A stretch of DNA of 64,000 nucleotides from Chloroherpetonaceae bacterium. Lineage in GTDB: Bacteria; Bacteroidota; Chlorobiia; Chlorobiales; Chloroherpetonaceae. A program made the position numbers and the translations under genes. The notes below the pieces were generated by a model. The model was not told the origin of the DNA and searched no databases. It saw nothing but the letters and a program-made list of their open reading frames with translations. The stretch is taken from positions 26,154 through 90,153 of the forward strand of contig JANQGG010000038.1 in assembly GCA_028277445.1 (NCBI GenBank). Reading direction: 5' to 3'. Positions 1 to 8,956 of this stretch are shown one piece after another (the stretch's first letter is position 1; every line of letters starts with the position of its first letter).

Positions 1-2716
1 GTTTGGCTTTTTTATTTACAACGCCTGAATCATCATCTACATATTCAATATCATGAATATTTATTTCATCCAAAATAATTGATCTGACCTTTTCAATCTC
101 ACGTCGATCTTTAGGATCAAAAATCGGAAGTAAAATTCGTTTAAGTGGCTGACGAACTTTTATCGATGCCTTTTCGCGCATGGTTCTTACCAAAGAACTG
201 ATAATTTGGGCTTTTTTCATCCGCAATTCCAACTCCCCATCAATCGCAGTTTCTTCAATCGGCGGGAAAAATGCCAAATGCACCGACTCATAACTTTCTT
301 TTTCGGTAACCGTGTTCAAATAACGATAAATGGTATCGGAAAGAAAAGGTGAAAACGGCGCTATGAGCTTACAAAGCGTTACCAAACATTGATACAAAGT
401 TTGATAGGCTTCCAATTTATCAGAAGACGACTCACTTTTCCAGAAACGACGTCTGGAACGACGAATGTACCAATTTGATAAATCATCCACCACAAACGAT
501 TCAATCAATCGGGTTGCCAACGTTGGATCATAATCATCCATAGCTTCTTCAACTGACTTCACCAACGTATTCAACGCTGAAATAATCCAACGATCTAGCT
601 CAGAGCGTTCAGTAATCGGAATCGGCGCTTCCTGGAAAGTAAAGTCATCCACATTGGCGTAAAGCACAAAAAAATTATAACTGTTAATTAAAGCTCTGAA
701 AAACTTCCGCTGTCCTTCAACCAATTCTTCCGTATTAAACGACTTTGGACGCCAGGGTGGCGAGGAACTCATCAAATACCAACGCAGCGAATCAGCACCG
801 TAAGTTTCCATCATTTCAAAGGGATTGATAACATTGCCCTTCGATTTAGACATCTTCTGACCCAGCTTATCTAAAATATGCCCATTAACAATGAGATTTT
901 TATAGGCCGGTTGATTAAATATCAATGCGCCGATGGCGTGCAACGTATAAAACCATCCTCGAGTTTGATCGACGCCTTCGGCAATAAAGTCAGCCGGGAA
1001 ACACTCTTTAAACTGATCGTTGTTTTCAAACGGGTAATGCAACTGTGCAAACGGCATTGCGCCGCTATCGAACCACACATCAATTAATTCGGGCGTTCGC
1101 CGGAATGTTTTCCCGTCTTTAACAAAATAAACTCTATCAACAAACGGCTTATGTAAATCCAGCTCCACCAGGTCTTGTTCTAATGCTTCAGAAAGTGTAT
1201 ATGTTTTGCCATCAATATCAATAAAACCCGCTTTTAATTCTTCAATTGATCCAATGGCAAACATGGTGCCGGTTTTATGGGTATCACCGGTTTTAAAATC
1301 TTCCGATATCCAAACCGGAAGCGGCGTTCCCCAAAAACGCTCTCTTGAAATGGCCCAATCTTTATTTTCTTCAAGCCAGTTTCCAAACCGACCCGATCCG
1401 ATTTCAGGCGGGCACCAATTGACATCTTTGTTCAGAGCAATCATTTGAGAGACAACCTCAGTCGTACGAATGTACCACGACTCTCTGGCATAGTAAAGTA
1501 CCGGAACATCATATCGCCACGAAAACGGGTAAGTATGCGTGATAGTTTCTTTTTTATAGAGAAGGCCTCTGTTTTTTAAATCGCTAATAATATCTTTATC
1601 GGCATCTTTGAAAAAAACGCCGGCATAATCCGAGACCTCGTCGGTAAATCGCCCGTTTCTTGCAACGGGTTGAAGCATAGGCAGATCGTACTTTTTTGAT
1701 AGCTCATAGTCATCGGCGCCAAAAGCCGGAGCCATATGCACAATTCCCGTACCATCCTCAGTAGAAACAAAATCACCTACGGTAACATAAAATGCTTTCT
1801 TTTGAACAGGGACATAAGTAAACAGCGGTTCATATTCAACCCGCTCCAGCACTTTCCCCGGAAACGATTCCAGGACTTCAATCGGGTTTTCCTCAGAGTC
1901 TTTACCTAAAACCGAAAGTCTTGATTTGGCAAGAATAAGTACCCCATGATCTTTGGTTCTAACCCTTACATACTCAACTTCAGGGCCAACACATAAAGCA
2001 ACATTCGAGATCAATGTCCATGGCGTGGTTGTCCAAACCAAAAACGACTCGTTTTTATCTTTGCGCTTAAGTTTAACATACACGCTAGGGTCTTTAACAT
2101 CTTTATAGCCCAGCGCCAGTTCATGTGAGCTTAATACGGTTTCGGATTGGGGATCTTGCGGAACAATTTTATAATCTTTGTAGATGAGGCCCTTTTCAAA
2201 AATTTGTTTCAATCCCCACCACACCGATTCTATGTAGTTGTTGGTACACGTGATATAGGGATTGTCCATATCCACCCAGTACCCCATCATTTCAGTCAGC
2301 CTGCCCCAGCCGTCTTTGCTATCATCAATATTTTGATAAACCAGGCTTTTGGCTTCTTTATTAAACTCTTCAACACCGTAACCTTCAACTTGCGACTTGT
2401 TTTTTAAGCCTAACTTCTTTTCAACTGAAATTTCTACTGGCAAACCATGCGTATCCCATCCTGCTTTTCGGGATACTTTAAATCCTTTCATGGTTTTGTA
2501 TCTGCACACCAAATCTTTGATCGTACGGCTAAATACGTGATGAACCCCAGGCTTACCATTTACCGTAGGCGGCCCTTCATAAAAGGTAAATGTCTTGCCT
2601 TCGGCGCGCGACTTTACGCTTTTGTGAAAAATGTTATGTTGCTCCCAAAATGCCTGTACTTCGGCTTCTATTTTACTATAACTTATATTGGCCGGAAGCT
2701 CCTTAAATTTAGCCAT
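1..2716 (-). CDS. ileS: isoleucine--tRNA ligase (partial, 3' end off the window)
   Basis: Cytoplasmic enzyme that charges tRNA-Ile using ATP. About 905 codons are visible from the ATG at 2716 to the window edge; the C-terminal part runs out of the window, and family members with this architecture are usually over 1000 residues. Seen directly: the class I signature region near residue 50 ([14 protein letters not shown], the HIGH-motif variant), a W-D-T-H-G-L-P-V-E block, the editing/CP1 region with W-T-T-T-P-W-T-L, and KMSKSKGN near residue 621, followed by the anticodon-binding region rich in W and R. The HHV form of the HIGH motif belongs to the IleS subtype common in Bacteroidota and Chlorobi. 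The gene is preceded by a terminator of its upstream neighbour, so it probably has its own promoter. Confidence 0.96.
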   Translation of the reverse strand, partial: MAKFKELPANISYSKIEAEVQAFWEQHNIFHKSVKSRAEGKTFTFYEGPPTVNGKPGVHHVFSRTIKDLVCRYKTMKGFKVSRKAGWDTHGLPVEISVEKKLGLKNKSQVEGYGVEEFNKEAKSLVYQNIDDSKDGWGRLTEMMGYWVDMDNPYITCTNNYIESVWWGLKQIFEKGLIYKDYKIVPQDPQSETVLSSHELALGYKDVKDPSVYVKLKRKDKNESFLVWTTTPWTLISNVALCVGPEVEYVRVRTKDHGVLILAKSRLSVLGKDSEENPIEVLESFPGKVLERVEYEPLFTYVPVQKKAFYVTVGDFVSTEDGTGIVHMAPAFGADDYELSKKYDLPMLQPVARNGRFTDEVSDYAGVFFKDADKDIISDLKNRGLLYKKETITHTYPFSWRYDVPVLYYARESWYIRTTEVVSQMIALNKDVNWCPPEIGSGRFGNWLEENKDWAISRERFWGTPLPVWISEDFKTGDTHKTGTMFAIGSIEELKAGFIDIDGKTYTLSEALEQDLVELDLHKPFVDRVYFVKDGKTFRRTPELIDVWFDSGAMPFAQLHYPFENNDQFKECFPADFIAEGVDQTRGWFYTLHAIGALIFNQPAYKNLIVNGHILDKLGQKMSKSKGNVINPFEMMETYGADSLRWYLMSSSPPWRPKSFNTEELVEGQRKFFRALINSYNFFVLYANVDDFTFQEAPIPITERSELDRWIISALNTLVKSVEEAMDDYDPTLATRLIESFVVDDLSNWYIRRSRRRFWKSESSSDKLEAYQTLYQCLVTLCKLIAPFSPFLSDTIYRYLNTVTEKESYESVHLAFFPPIEETAIDGELELRMKKAQIISSLVRTMREKASIKVRQPLKRILLPIFDPKDRREIEKVRSIILDEINIHDIEYVDDDSGVVNKKAK

Positions 2717-2806
2717 TCTACTACGCTTAATTCAACGGTTACTCTTCTTAAAGGCCGTTAATATAAGTTTTTATTGTCCAATTCACAAAGCTAAACGCCA
2801 ATACAC

Positions 2807-2840
2807 AAAAAGGCAGAATGCGTTCTGCACTCTGCCTTTT
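2807..2840 (-). terminator. intrinsic terminator after the small amphipathic protein
   Basis: An inverted repeat with 10-bp arms (AAAAGGCAGA / TCTGCCTTTT) around a 14-nt loop. Read on the minus strand it lies just after the stop at 2883 and ends in a run of T. It separates that gene from ileS. Confidence 0.75.
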
Positions 2841-2882
2841 ATGATTAAACCTTTGTTTCAGATGCCTATTAAACCAAACGAA

Positions 2883-3164
2883 TTATGGCCTTTTTGGGGC
2901 CGGCTGTTGTGGTTTAGGCGCTGAAGAAGGTGCCGAAGGTGCTGAAGACCCGGATGATTGCGATGGAGCCGGTAAGGCTTTCACTGCAGATTCAACCGTA
3001 CCAGAGATACCTTCAATGAATTTCTTAATTACTTCAACAACATCATTGAAAACTTTCTCAATTGATGGAAGAATATCTTTTTCAATGGTCTTACCAATGG
3101 TTTCAAAAATATTTGTAATCGGTGTTACAATACTTTCAGCTGCATTTTTTTCGTTTTCAGCCAT
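2883..3164 (-). CDS. small amphipathic-helix protein with Pro/Ser/Ala-rich tail
   Basis: I do not recognise a family. With the ATG at 3164 the product is 93 residues; an upstream in-frame ATG at 3197 would add 11 (MISNNYKIPSK), but MAENEKNAAES is the more natural N-terminus. Residues 10-65 form a predicted amphipathic helix with regularly spaced I, V and F (IVTPITNIFETIGKTIEKD) and contain no cysteine or membrane segment. The last 30 residues are low complexity, made of P, S, A, Q and K. The gene is monocistronic with its own terminator downstream. Its shape suggests a membrane- or particle-surface-associated or coiled protein, but no function can be assigned. The coding call rests on the conserved-looking helix and the terminator. 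Confidence 0.6.
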   Translation of the reverse strand: MAENEKNAAESIVTPITNIFETIGKTIEKDILPSIEKVFNDVVEVIKKFIEGISGTVESAVKALPAPSQSSGSSAPSAPSSAPKPQQPAPKRP

Positions 3165-3294
3165 TTTACTTGGGATTTTGTAGTTGTTTGAAATCAAAAC
3201 GCTTTTCGAATGAAGCTGCTATAACTTCCCCTGAATATTAACACATTTTTTTTGTTCGATCAATAGCCATCATTAAATATCTCAGAACTTCATA

Positions 3295-4575
3295 TTATGC
3301 TTTAGCTACTACAAGCTCCTGCCATTTTGTTGTGTAACGTGGCGAGCGTTTTTGACGCTTCATTTGCCAGGGCTGCTGAACGCCACAAGCCGCAAAGCTT
3401 AATATTCGTTTCCCGTGTTTCCGATTCACCCCATCCATCATCGTCATCAACTGTTGCCGGCGCATACGATCCTCATCGGTATCAAACAGTCCCAGTTGAA
3501 TTTCAGTATCCGGCCTGAGCCCTAAAAGAATAATCCCGGCTTTATGGTATTTGAGATTTTTCTTGTATATCCGGTTCAGGCCAACATGAGCTTTTTGAAT
3601 CAAGTTGGGCGTGTAATTGGTAGGCTCCTCAAACGCCAGAGTCATTGCATTATATTGTGACGAAGGCTTAAACCGGTTGGTTCGAATAAACACTTGAATG
3701 GCTGAAGCTACCATATGCTGACTTCTTATTTTTTCCGCTGCACGTATGGTGTATGATGCAATGGCTTCCTCCAAATCTTCTAATCGCTCAACGGCTTTAC
3801 CAAATGATCGGGTACTGGCTACCGCTTTTTTAGGCGGATAGGTTTCTTCAACCGACAAGCACGAAATCCCTCGCAATTCCCAAACCGTTCGCAACCCCAT
3901 CACCGTTAAATTTTCGCGTATCCACTCATCAGGCTTATTTTTCAGATCATTAGCCGTTTGAATACCTTTATTGGTGAGTTTTACCGCATTTTTACGGCCC
4001 ACGCCCCAGACATCTTTCACCGGTAACTTTTGAAGCGTCTGCGTTAATCGCGCCTCTGAAGCTTGAAACACATTGCATACGCCCGACGATTTTTTTGCGA
4101 TTTCAGAGGCGGCTTTCGCCAGGGTTTTTGTAGCGCCAATGCCAATGGAAACCGGAATACCTGTCCATTGTTTTACCGTATTTTTTATATGCCAGGCGTG
4201 CTTATCAATCCCGTTAATGCCGGCAAGTGAAAGAAAGGCTTCATCAATGGAATAAATCTCCAATTCCGGTACCAACCGGTGCAAAACCGTCATCACCCGA
4301 TGCGACATATCCCCATACAACTCGTAATTGCTTGAAAACACCTTCACGTTGTTCTCTTCAATCAATCTTTTGTATTGGTAATATGGCGCACCCATAGGAA
4401 CCCCCAACCGCTTAACCTCGTTGGAGCGTGCAACAATGCACCCATCGTTGTTCGAAAGCACAACAACAGGATAACGCTCCAGCTTGGGTTGAAACACGCG
4501 CTCGCACGATACATAAAAATTATTGCAATCGACAAGAGCTACCGCCTGAGGCTTTACGATTTCTAATTCATGCAT
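3295..4575 (-). CDS. umuC: UmuC-type Y-family DNA polymerase (translesion synthesis)
   Basis: Error-prone DNA polymerase of the UmuC/DinB Y family that inserts nucleotides opposite damaged bases. The 426-residue length matches UmuC. Seen: the N-terminal catalytic D in [16 protein letters not shown], the steric-gate area [18 protein letters not shown], the catalytic [10 protein letters not shown] motif, the helix-hairpin-helix region [12 protein letters not shown], and a C-terminal little-finger and UmuC tail (DUF4113-like: [18 protein letters not shown]). UmuC normally needs cleaved UmuD as partner, encoded immediately upstream. Here 4576-4865 is non-coding and no S24/LexA-like gene is present, so this is an orphan umuC within the window. 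It is monocistronic; no obvious operator was identified. Confidence 0.95.
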   Translation of the reverse strand: MHELEIVKPQAVALVDCNNFYVSCERVFQPKLERYPVVVLSNNDGCIVARSNEVKRLGVPMGAPYYQYKRLIEENNVKVFSSNYELYGDMSHRVMTVLHRLVPELEIYSIDEAFLSLAGINGIDKHAWHIKNTVKQWTGIPVSIGIGATKTLAKAASEIAKKSSGVCNVFQASEARLTQTLQKLPVKDVWGVGRKNAVKLTNKGIQTANDLKNKPDEWIRENLTVMGLRTVWELRGISCLSVEETYPPKKAVASTRSFGKAVERLEDLEEAIASYTIRAAEKIRSQHMVASAIQVFIRTNRFKPSSQYNAMTLAFEEPTNYTPNLIQKAHVGLNRIYKKNLKYHKAGIILLGLRPDTEIQLGLFDTDEDRMRRQQLMTMMDGVNRKHGKRILSFAACGVQQPWQMKRQKRSPRYTTKWQELVVAKA

Positions 4576-4865
4576 GATTTTTCATTTCTCTAAAATCGAA
4601 CCAACGACTGTAAAACGGCTATTAAAATATACACGTAATTTGAGCGAACTTGGGCAAAAAAAATCCCACCTGATACCACAGATAAACAAGGAGGTTGCAA
4701 CCCCTTGTTCCGGGTCTATTTTGCCATGTGTTTTCTTTAAAGCTTAAAAAGTCTTCTCCCGCCGGAAGAAAATTTAGATGAGGGGTAAATTAATACATTG
4801 ACTTGTAAAAACAGAAGTTAATGGCTGGATACCTGCTTTCACAGGTATGGTATGGTATGATTTGA
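4576..4865. other. non-coding spacer with degenerate copy of dispersed palindrome
   Basis: No gene is seen between umuC and the DUF368 gene. At about 4684-4710 it carries an imperfect version of the 24-bp palindrome AACAAGGGGTTG + reverse complement that occurs at 14,184 and 54,524; here one arm reads AACAAGGaGGTTG. The flanks are not obviously similar to the other copies. Confidence 0.6.
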
Positions 4866-5813
4866 TTATTCATTTACCGCTTCAGGCGTGCGTGCTGAAA
4901 ACGAGTCGATGGCGACCACCAAAACCAGCCCGATAATAGCCAACATAATTGCCCATAAAAGCAGCGGATCGGTGCCTGTTTCATCCAAAAAGGTATTCGG
5001 CAACACATTTTCCTGAATCAGGGGTTTTAGATTGCCATGCCTATCAGTGTAGGTTTCAACGGTGATTTTCCACGGCCAGACTTTATTCAGCGAGCCGATC
5101 ATAAATCCGGCAAGCATTGAGACGGCCAAATCGTGGTACTTTTTCAACAACCAGGAAAGAAAATGCGAAAAACTAAGCAGCCCGGCCACACAACCGGCCA
5201 TAAACACAACAATAACGTCAATTTTAAACTCTTTGAGCGAATTGAGAATAAATTCGTATTTGCCCATCAACAGCAAAATAAAACTTCCCGAAATACCAGG
5301 AAGGATCATAGCGCAAATTGCCACCGCGCCGGATAGAAACACAAACCATAAGGCATCGGGCGTAAGCGTTGGCGTAAGCGTCGTAATCGCATAAGCAACA
5401 ATAATACCCAAAACACCCATCAGCGCAATCCCGGCATGCCACTGTTTAATTTGTTTGAATACCATCACCGTTGCGCCAATAATTAATCCGAAAAAAAACG
5501 CCCACAACAACTCGGCATGATGAGACAATGCATAAAGAATCAATCGCGAAAGACTCAAAACGCTGATTAAAATGCCCACAAATACGGCAAGCAAAAAATT
5601 GCCGTTTATGATCTGCCAAAAATGTTTGAGATCAAATTTAATTAATGCTTTCAGTCCCTCACCGCCAATTGATTTCAGCGAGTTGATCAATTCTTCGTAA
5701 ATCCCAGTAATAAAGGCCATTGTACCGCCCGATACCCCCGGCACAACATCGGCTGCGCCCATTGAAATGCCTTTTAGGGTGATCAGGCCATAGGCCTTAA
5801 GATTTCGATTCAT
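4866..5813 (-). CDS. DUF368 membrane protein (PopT-like polyprenyl-phosphate transporter)
   Basis: Polytopic inner-membrane protein of 315 residues, the usual family length. The N-terminal signature KGISMGAADVVPGVSGGTMA is the DUF368 hallmark, and a second copy-like motif ICAMILPGISGSFILLLMG near residue 165 reflects the internal repeat of the family. About eight hydrophobic segments are visible. Established knowledge: DUF368 members (PopT) and DedA members (UptA) have been shown to return undecaprenyl phosphate across the membrane for envelope polymer synthesis. It is the last gene of a tight run (21 bp after the DedA gene). Inference: it recycles the carrier lipid for peptidoglycan, O-antigen or similar polymers. 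The exact lipid substrate cannot be read from sequence. Confidence 0.88.
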   Translation of the reverse strand: MNRNLKAYGLITLKGISMGAADVVPGVSGGTMAFITGIYEELINSLKSIGGEGLKALIKFDLKHFWQIINGNFLLAVFVGILISVLSLSRLILYALSHHAELLWAFFFGLIIGATVMVFKQIKQWHAGIALMGVLGIIVAYAITTLTPTLTPDALWFVFLSGAVAICAMILPGISGSFILLLMGKYEFILNSLKEFKIDVIVVFMAGCVAGLLSFSHFLSWLLKKYHDLAVSMLAGFMIGSLNKVWPWKITVETYTDRHGNLKPLIQENVLPNTFLDETGTDPLLLWAIMLAIIGLVLVVAIDSFSARTPEAVNE

Positions 5814-5834
5814 GCCGTAATTGTCTTGGTTTTT

Positions 5835-6479
5835 TTAATGCTTTTTAGTCTGCGATCTTGCCACCTGCCGCTTTGATCGTACAATTTTAATGACTGCGCT
5901 CGCGATCAAAACAAACACCCAAAATAAAATTACCTGATTTATTACATCCTGGTACTGTGGAAACGCTGCTCCAACAAGGTATCCGACGGATGTATAAAAC
6001 ATAATCCATAACGCTGAACCAACAACGCTAAAACCGGCAAACACTGCCATATTCATGCTGGCAATGCCGGCCACCGTTGTGGAAAAACTTCTGACCATCG
6101 GCACAAAACGACCAAACAAAACCGCTTTTGCGCCATATCGTTCATAAAAATCCCGGGCTTTTTCCAAGTGATCATGATGAAAAAATGTGGTATCGGTTCG
6201 CTTAAACAATGGGCGGCCAAGCTTATGCCCAACGGCATACCCGGTTGCGTCGCCCAGGATTGAAGCCACAATTAAAACCAGGTTGATTGTTAAAAAATCC
6301 AGGTGTCCTTCAGATGCAATCAAACCGGCTGTAAAAATCAGGGAGTTGCCGGGCAGGAAAAATCCGAAAAAAAATCCCAGCTCAACATAAACGATGATAA
6401 ACAAAATGATGTAGCCACCCCACGAAATCACATCTTCCAGCGAATGAAACTGACTGAAAAACTGGAAAACCGACTCCAT
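5835..6479 (-). CDS. DedA family membrane protein (UptA-like)
   Basis: Integral membrane protein of 214 residues, typical for DedA (VTT domain). Seen: the acidic/glycine motif YVELGFFFGFFLPGNSLIFTAG near residue 30, the G-x-x-x-G helices around GDATGYAVGHKLGRPLF, and the signature GRFVPMVRSFSTTVAGIASM near residue 130, which contains the two functionally important arginines of the family. DedA proteins are linked to envelope integrity, membrane potential and undecaprenyl-phosphate flipping. The gene sits between nadA (30 bp) and the DUF368 gene (21 bp) in one transcription unit. It has a polar, lysine-rich tail (RSKRQVARSQTKKH) facing the cytoplasm by the positive-inside rule. Confidence 0.93.
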   Translation of the reverse strand: MESVFQFFSQFHSLEDVISWGGYIILFIIVYVELGFFFGFFLPGNSLIFTAGLIASEGHLDFLTINLVLIVASILGDATGYAVGHKLGRPLFKRTDTTFFHHDHLEKARDFYERYGAKAVLFGRFVPMVRSFSTTVAGIASMNMAVFAGFSVVGSALWIMFYTSVGYLVGAAFPQYQDVINQVILFWVFVLIASAVIKIVRSKRQVARSQTKKH

Positions 6480-6509
6480 ATATCTACCCTTAAACCTTAA
6501 CGACGGAAT

Positions 6510-7499
6510 TTATTTGGACATCTCCAGCATTCGCTCAATGGGTTTTAATGCCGCCAGACGAAGCGATTCAGGCATGGTTAGTTCCGGGGCTTGATTTTTC
6601 ATGCACAAATATAACTTTTCCAGGGTATTCAAACGCATATGCGGGCACTCATTGCAAGCGCAGCCATCATTGATCGGAGCCGGAATAAACAGCTTTTCCG
6701 GCGAATTCTTTTGCATTTCGTGAATCAGCCCTGGCTCGGTAGCCACAATAAACTGCTTTGTTGCACTTGTAGAGGAATAACCCAGCATTTTTTTGGTTGA
6801 TCCCACAAAATCGGCATGCCTTAAAATGCTCTCCTGACATTCGGGGTGAGCAATAACTTCGGCCTGTGGGTAACGCACTTTCAGCCCAACTAATTTTTTC
6901 TCATTAAAGATTTCATGCACAATACACGAACCCGGCCATAAAATCAATTCCCGGCCGGTTTTTTTCATGAGATATGCCCCTAAATTCTTATCGGGTGCAA
7001 AGATAATTTTTTGATCTTTGGGGATCTGACGAATAATATCCTCAGCGTTTGAAGACGTGCAAATAATATCGGTTAAGGCTTTGATTTCCGCCGTGCAGTT
7101 GATGTAGCTGACCACAATAGCATCGGGATGCCGGGCTTTAAACTGCCTGAACAGCGGCGCAGGGCAGCTTTCTGCCAAAGAGCATCCGGCTTCAAGATCA
7201 GGCAACAACACCTTTTTATTTGGGTTTAGAATCTTGGCCGTTTCGGCCATAAAATGAACGCCGGCAAACACAATAACATCGGCATCTGTTTTTTGAGCTT
7301 CACGTGCCAATTGCAAGCTATCGCCTAAAACATCCGAAATATCCTGTATATCAGGCTCCTGGTAATAATGCGCCAGAACTACGGCGTTTAATTTTTTCTT
7401 TAACCTTTCAATTTCGTCAAACAAATCCAGGTCGGGCTGTATCGCTTCTATTGTGTCTATTGTTTCTGGTACTTCCATACGTTGTGTAACTAAATTCAT
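6510..7499 (-). CDS. nadA: quinolinate synthase A
   Basis: [4Fe-4S] enzyme that condenses iminoaspartate with dihydroxyacetone phosphate to give quinolinate, the second step of de novo NAD synthesis; cytoplasmic and oxygen-sensitive. The 329-residue product shows the family motifs [37 protein letters not shown], the cluster cysteines in [10 protein letters not shown], and the C-terminal [18 protein letters not shown]. The residue pattern GSCIVHEIF is also present. Its substrate would come from NadB, encoded at 30,805 on the other strand. The gene is third in a run with the GroES-like, lipoprotein, DedA and DUF368 genes (gaps 21-57 bp), which suggests co-transcription rather than a NAD-specific operon. 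Confidence 0.96.
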   Translation of the reverse strand: MNLVTQRMEVPETIDTIEAIQPDLDLFDEIERLKKKLNAVVLAHYYQEPDIQDISDVLGDSLQLAREAQKTDADVIVFAGVHFMAETAKILNPNKKVLLPDLEAGCSLAESCPAPLFRQFKARHPDAIVVSYINCTAEIKALTDIICTSSNAEDIIRQIPKDQKIIFAPDKNLGAYLMKKTGRELILWPGSCIVHEIFNEKKLVGLKVRYPQAEVIAHPECQESILRHADFVGSTKKMLGYSSTSATKQFIVATEPGLIHEMQKNSPEKLFIPAPINDGCACNECPHMRLNTLEKLYLCMKNQAPELTMPESLRLAALKPIERMLEMSK

Positions 7500-7539
7500 C
7501 TTTATTATTAAATTCTCTCGCTCTTAATCAACGATCAGT

Positions 7540-8253
7540 CTATTGAGAATCGTTCAAGTTTTCCATCTGTTGAGTTTCTGTAGCCAGCGAGTCTTGCTGA
7601 GCATCTTGAAGCCCTTTTTCATAAGCCTCCTGCAATTTTTCCTTACGAATGGAATAGCGAACGCGGTTTGGATTTACCCTGGCTTCGCCTTGCGTGACAT
7701 ACGTTCCAAAATCCCCGGTTTCGCTGTTGTAGTAGAGCCAAATGTAAAACCCGGGCACCATTTCATCCACCAAAGCCACACGTTGAACCAACTCGCGGGC
7801 ATCTTTCTTCTCCAACCCTTCGACATCCATTAAGTAACTAACCGCAATTTTCATGTGCGAATCGCCCCGCTTAACAATATACGGCTTAGGCAACCTGTCC
7901 TGTATGTTTTGGATATCTTCTTTTAACTCAAAAATTTCTTCTTCCGACTCCAAAAGTTCTTGCAACAACCCTTTGGTGGTAACATTTTTTTCATTCTGAA
8001 TCAAGCTCAAGAGTTTTTCTTCTTGCTCAGAACTTAAGCCAAGGGATGTATCGAAGGTGATTTTTTCACCCGGAAATTTTTGATTGACCTTCCGAATCAT
8101 TTTGGAAACCTCTTCGGATTTTTCAAATAGTTCGCGTTGCTTGCGGTTGATTTCATTCACCGAGCTTTTGAAATCCTCAAAGGTCAGTTCATTACTGCAG
8201 TTCGTCGTAAAAATTAACATGAAGATCACAATTAAAACACCTTGCTTTTTCAT
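7540..8253 (-). CDS. lipoprotein with coiled coil and LysM-like segment
   Basis: Predicted lipoprotein of 237 residues: the N-terminus MKKQGVLIVIFMLIFTTNCSN is a type II signal peptide with the lipobox ending at Cys20. Residues 25-125 are charged and helical, consistent with a coiled coil (long E/K runs, EEIFELKEDIQNIQD). At about residue 128 the stretch YIVKRGDSHMKIAVSYLMD resembles the start of a LysM peptidoglycan-binding repeat, followed by a W/Y-containing segment. The C-terminus is polar. It lies 57 bp after the GroES-like gene and 40 bp before nadA. I infer a cell-envelope, possibly peptidoglycan-binding role; no specific function is known to me. Confidence 0.75.
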   Translation of the reverse strand: MKKQGVLIVIFMLIFTTNCSNELTFEDFKSSVNEINRKQRELFEKSEEVSKMIRKVNQKFPGEKITFDTSLGLSSEQEEKLLSLIQNEKNVTTKGLLQELLESEEEIFELKEDIQNIQDRLPKPYIVKRGDSHMKIAVSYLMDVEGLEKKDARELVQRVALVDEMVPGFYIWLYYNSETGDFGTYVTQGEARVNPNRVRYSIRKEKLQEAYEKGLQDAQQDSLATETQQMENLNDSQ

Positions 8254-8310
8254 GGCTTATGGTTTGTTTAAAATGAAAAAATTAAACTTAATTCAACGAA
8301 CTATTAACCA

Positions 8311-8718
8311 TTAATACATTTGATGCAGCTCATCTTCCCGAATAATCAATAAAATTGCCGACTGTGGCGCAATCACATATTTAATATCTTCATACTCGAT
8401 TTCATGAGATGAAGATTGCAGGTATATGGCCAAATCACCAACTTTAGCCTGAAGCGGAATATATTGAGGCAATTTATTCATTTCTTTCCAAACTTCATCG
8501 GGTTCTTGTGGCGGCGCTACGGCATATCCCGGCCCGACTTTTACAACGTACCCGCTTTGAATTTTTTCTTTTTCCTGAACGCCTGGCGGCAAATAAAGTC
8601 CGGTCTTTGTTTTTTCTGAGGTTGATTTTGGACGTAAAACAACGCGGTCGCCAATAACAACAAATTTTTCCGTCGGGTTGGTGGTCATATTTAATGGATT
8701 CATCATACTTAACAACAA
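8311..8718 (-). CDS. GroES-like (Cpn10 family) protein, long form
   Basis: Predicted 135-residue member of the Cpn10 fold. The N-terminal half is clearly GroES-like: VVIGDRVVLRPKSTSEKTKTGLYLPP with a mobile-loop-like KTKTGLYLP, then SGYVVKVGPG. Authentic GroES is about 95 residues; this protein carries an insertion (VAPPQEPDEVWKEMNKLPQYI) in the second half before VGDLAIYLQ and the closing strand SAILLIIRED. No groEL follows. Two in-frame ATGs (residues 5 and 6, then 11) could be the true start, so the N-terminal 5-10 residues are uncertain. It is the first gene of the run leading to nadA. Such long paralogues occur in Bacteroidota/Chlorobi beside the standard GroES; their partner is not known to me. 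Confidence 0.85.
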   Translation of the reverse strand: MLLSMMNPLNMTTNPTEKFVVIGDRVVLRPKSTSEKTKTGLYLPPGVQEKEKIQSGYVVKVGPGYAVAPPQEPDEVWKEMNKLPQYIPLQAKVGDLAIYLQSSSHEIEYEDIKYVIAPQSAILLIIREDELHQMY

Positions 8719-8956
8719 CTCACAAAGTTATCTGAAAATCTTTTGCGATGCTCTTAATTGAAAATAACATATTTGATTCGGTAAATCCGAATTTTTGGAT
8801 AACCTGTTTTGTGTGGAAAGCGCCGAAATATAAAAAAACACGAATATAACCAATAGTTAATTTCTCAGCAAAATCATCTATTTGAAAAGATCCAACCGGT
8901 TAAACTTATGTCAATACTTTCCAAGTTTTTTTACACAAAACACCTGAAAACCCTTG

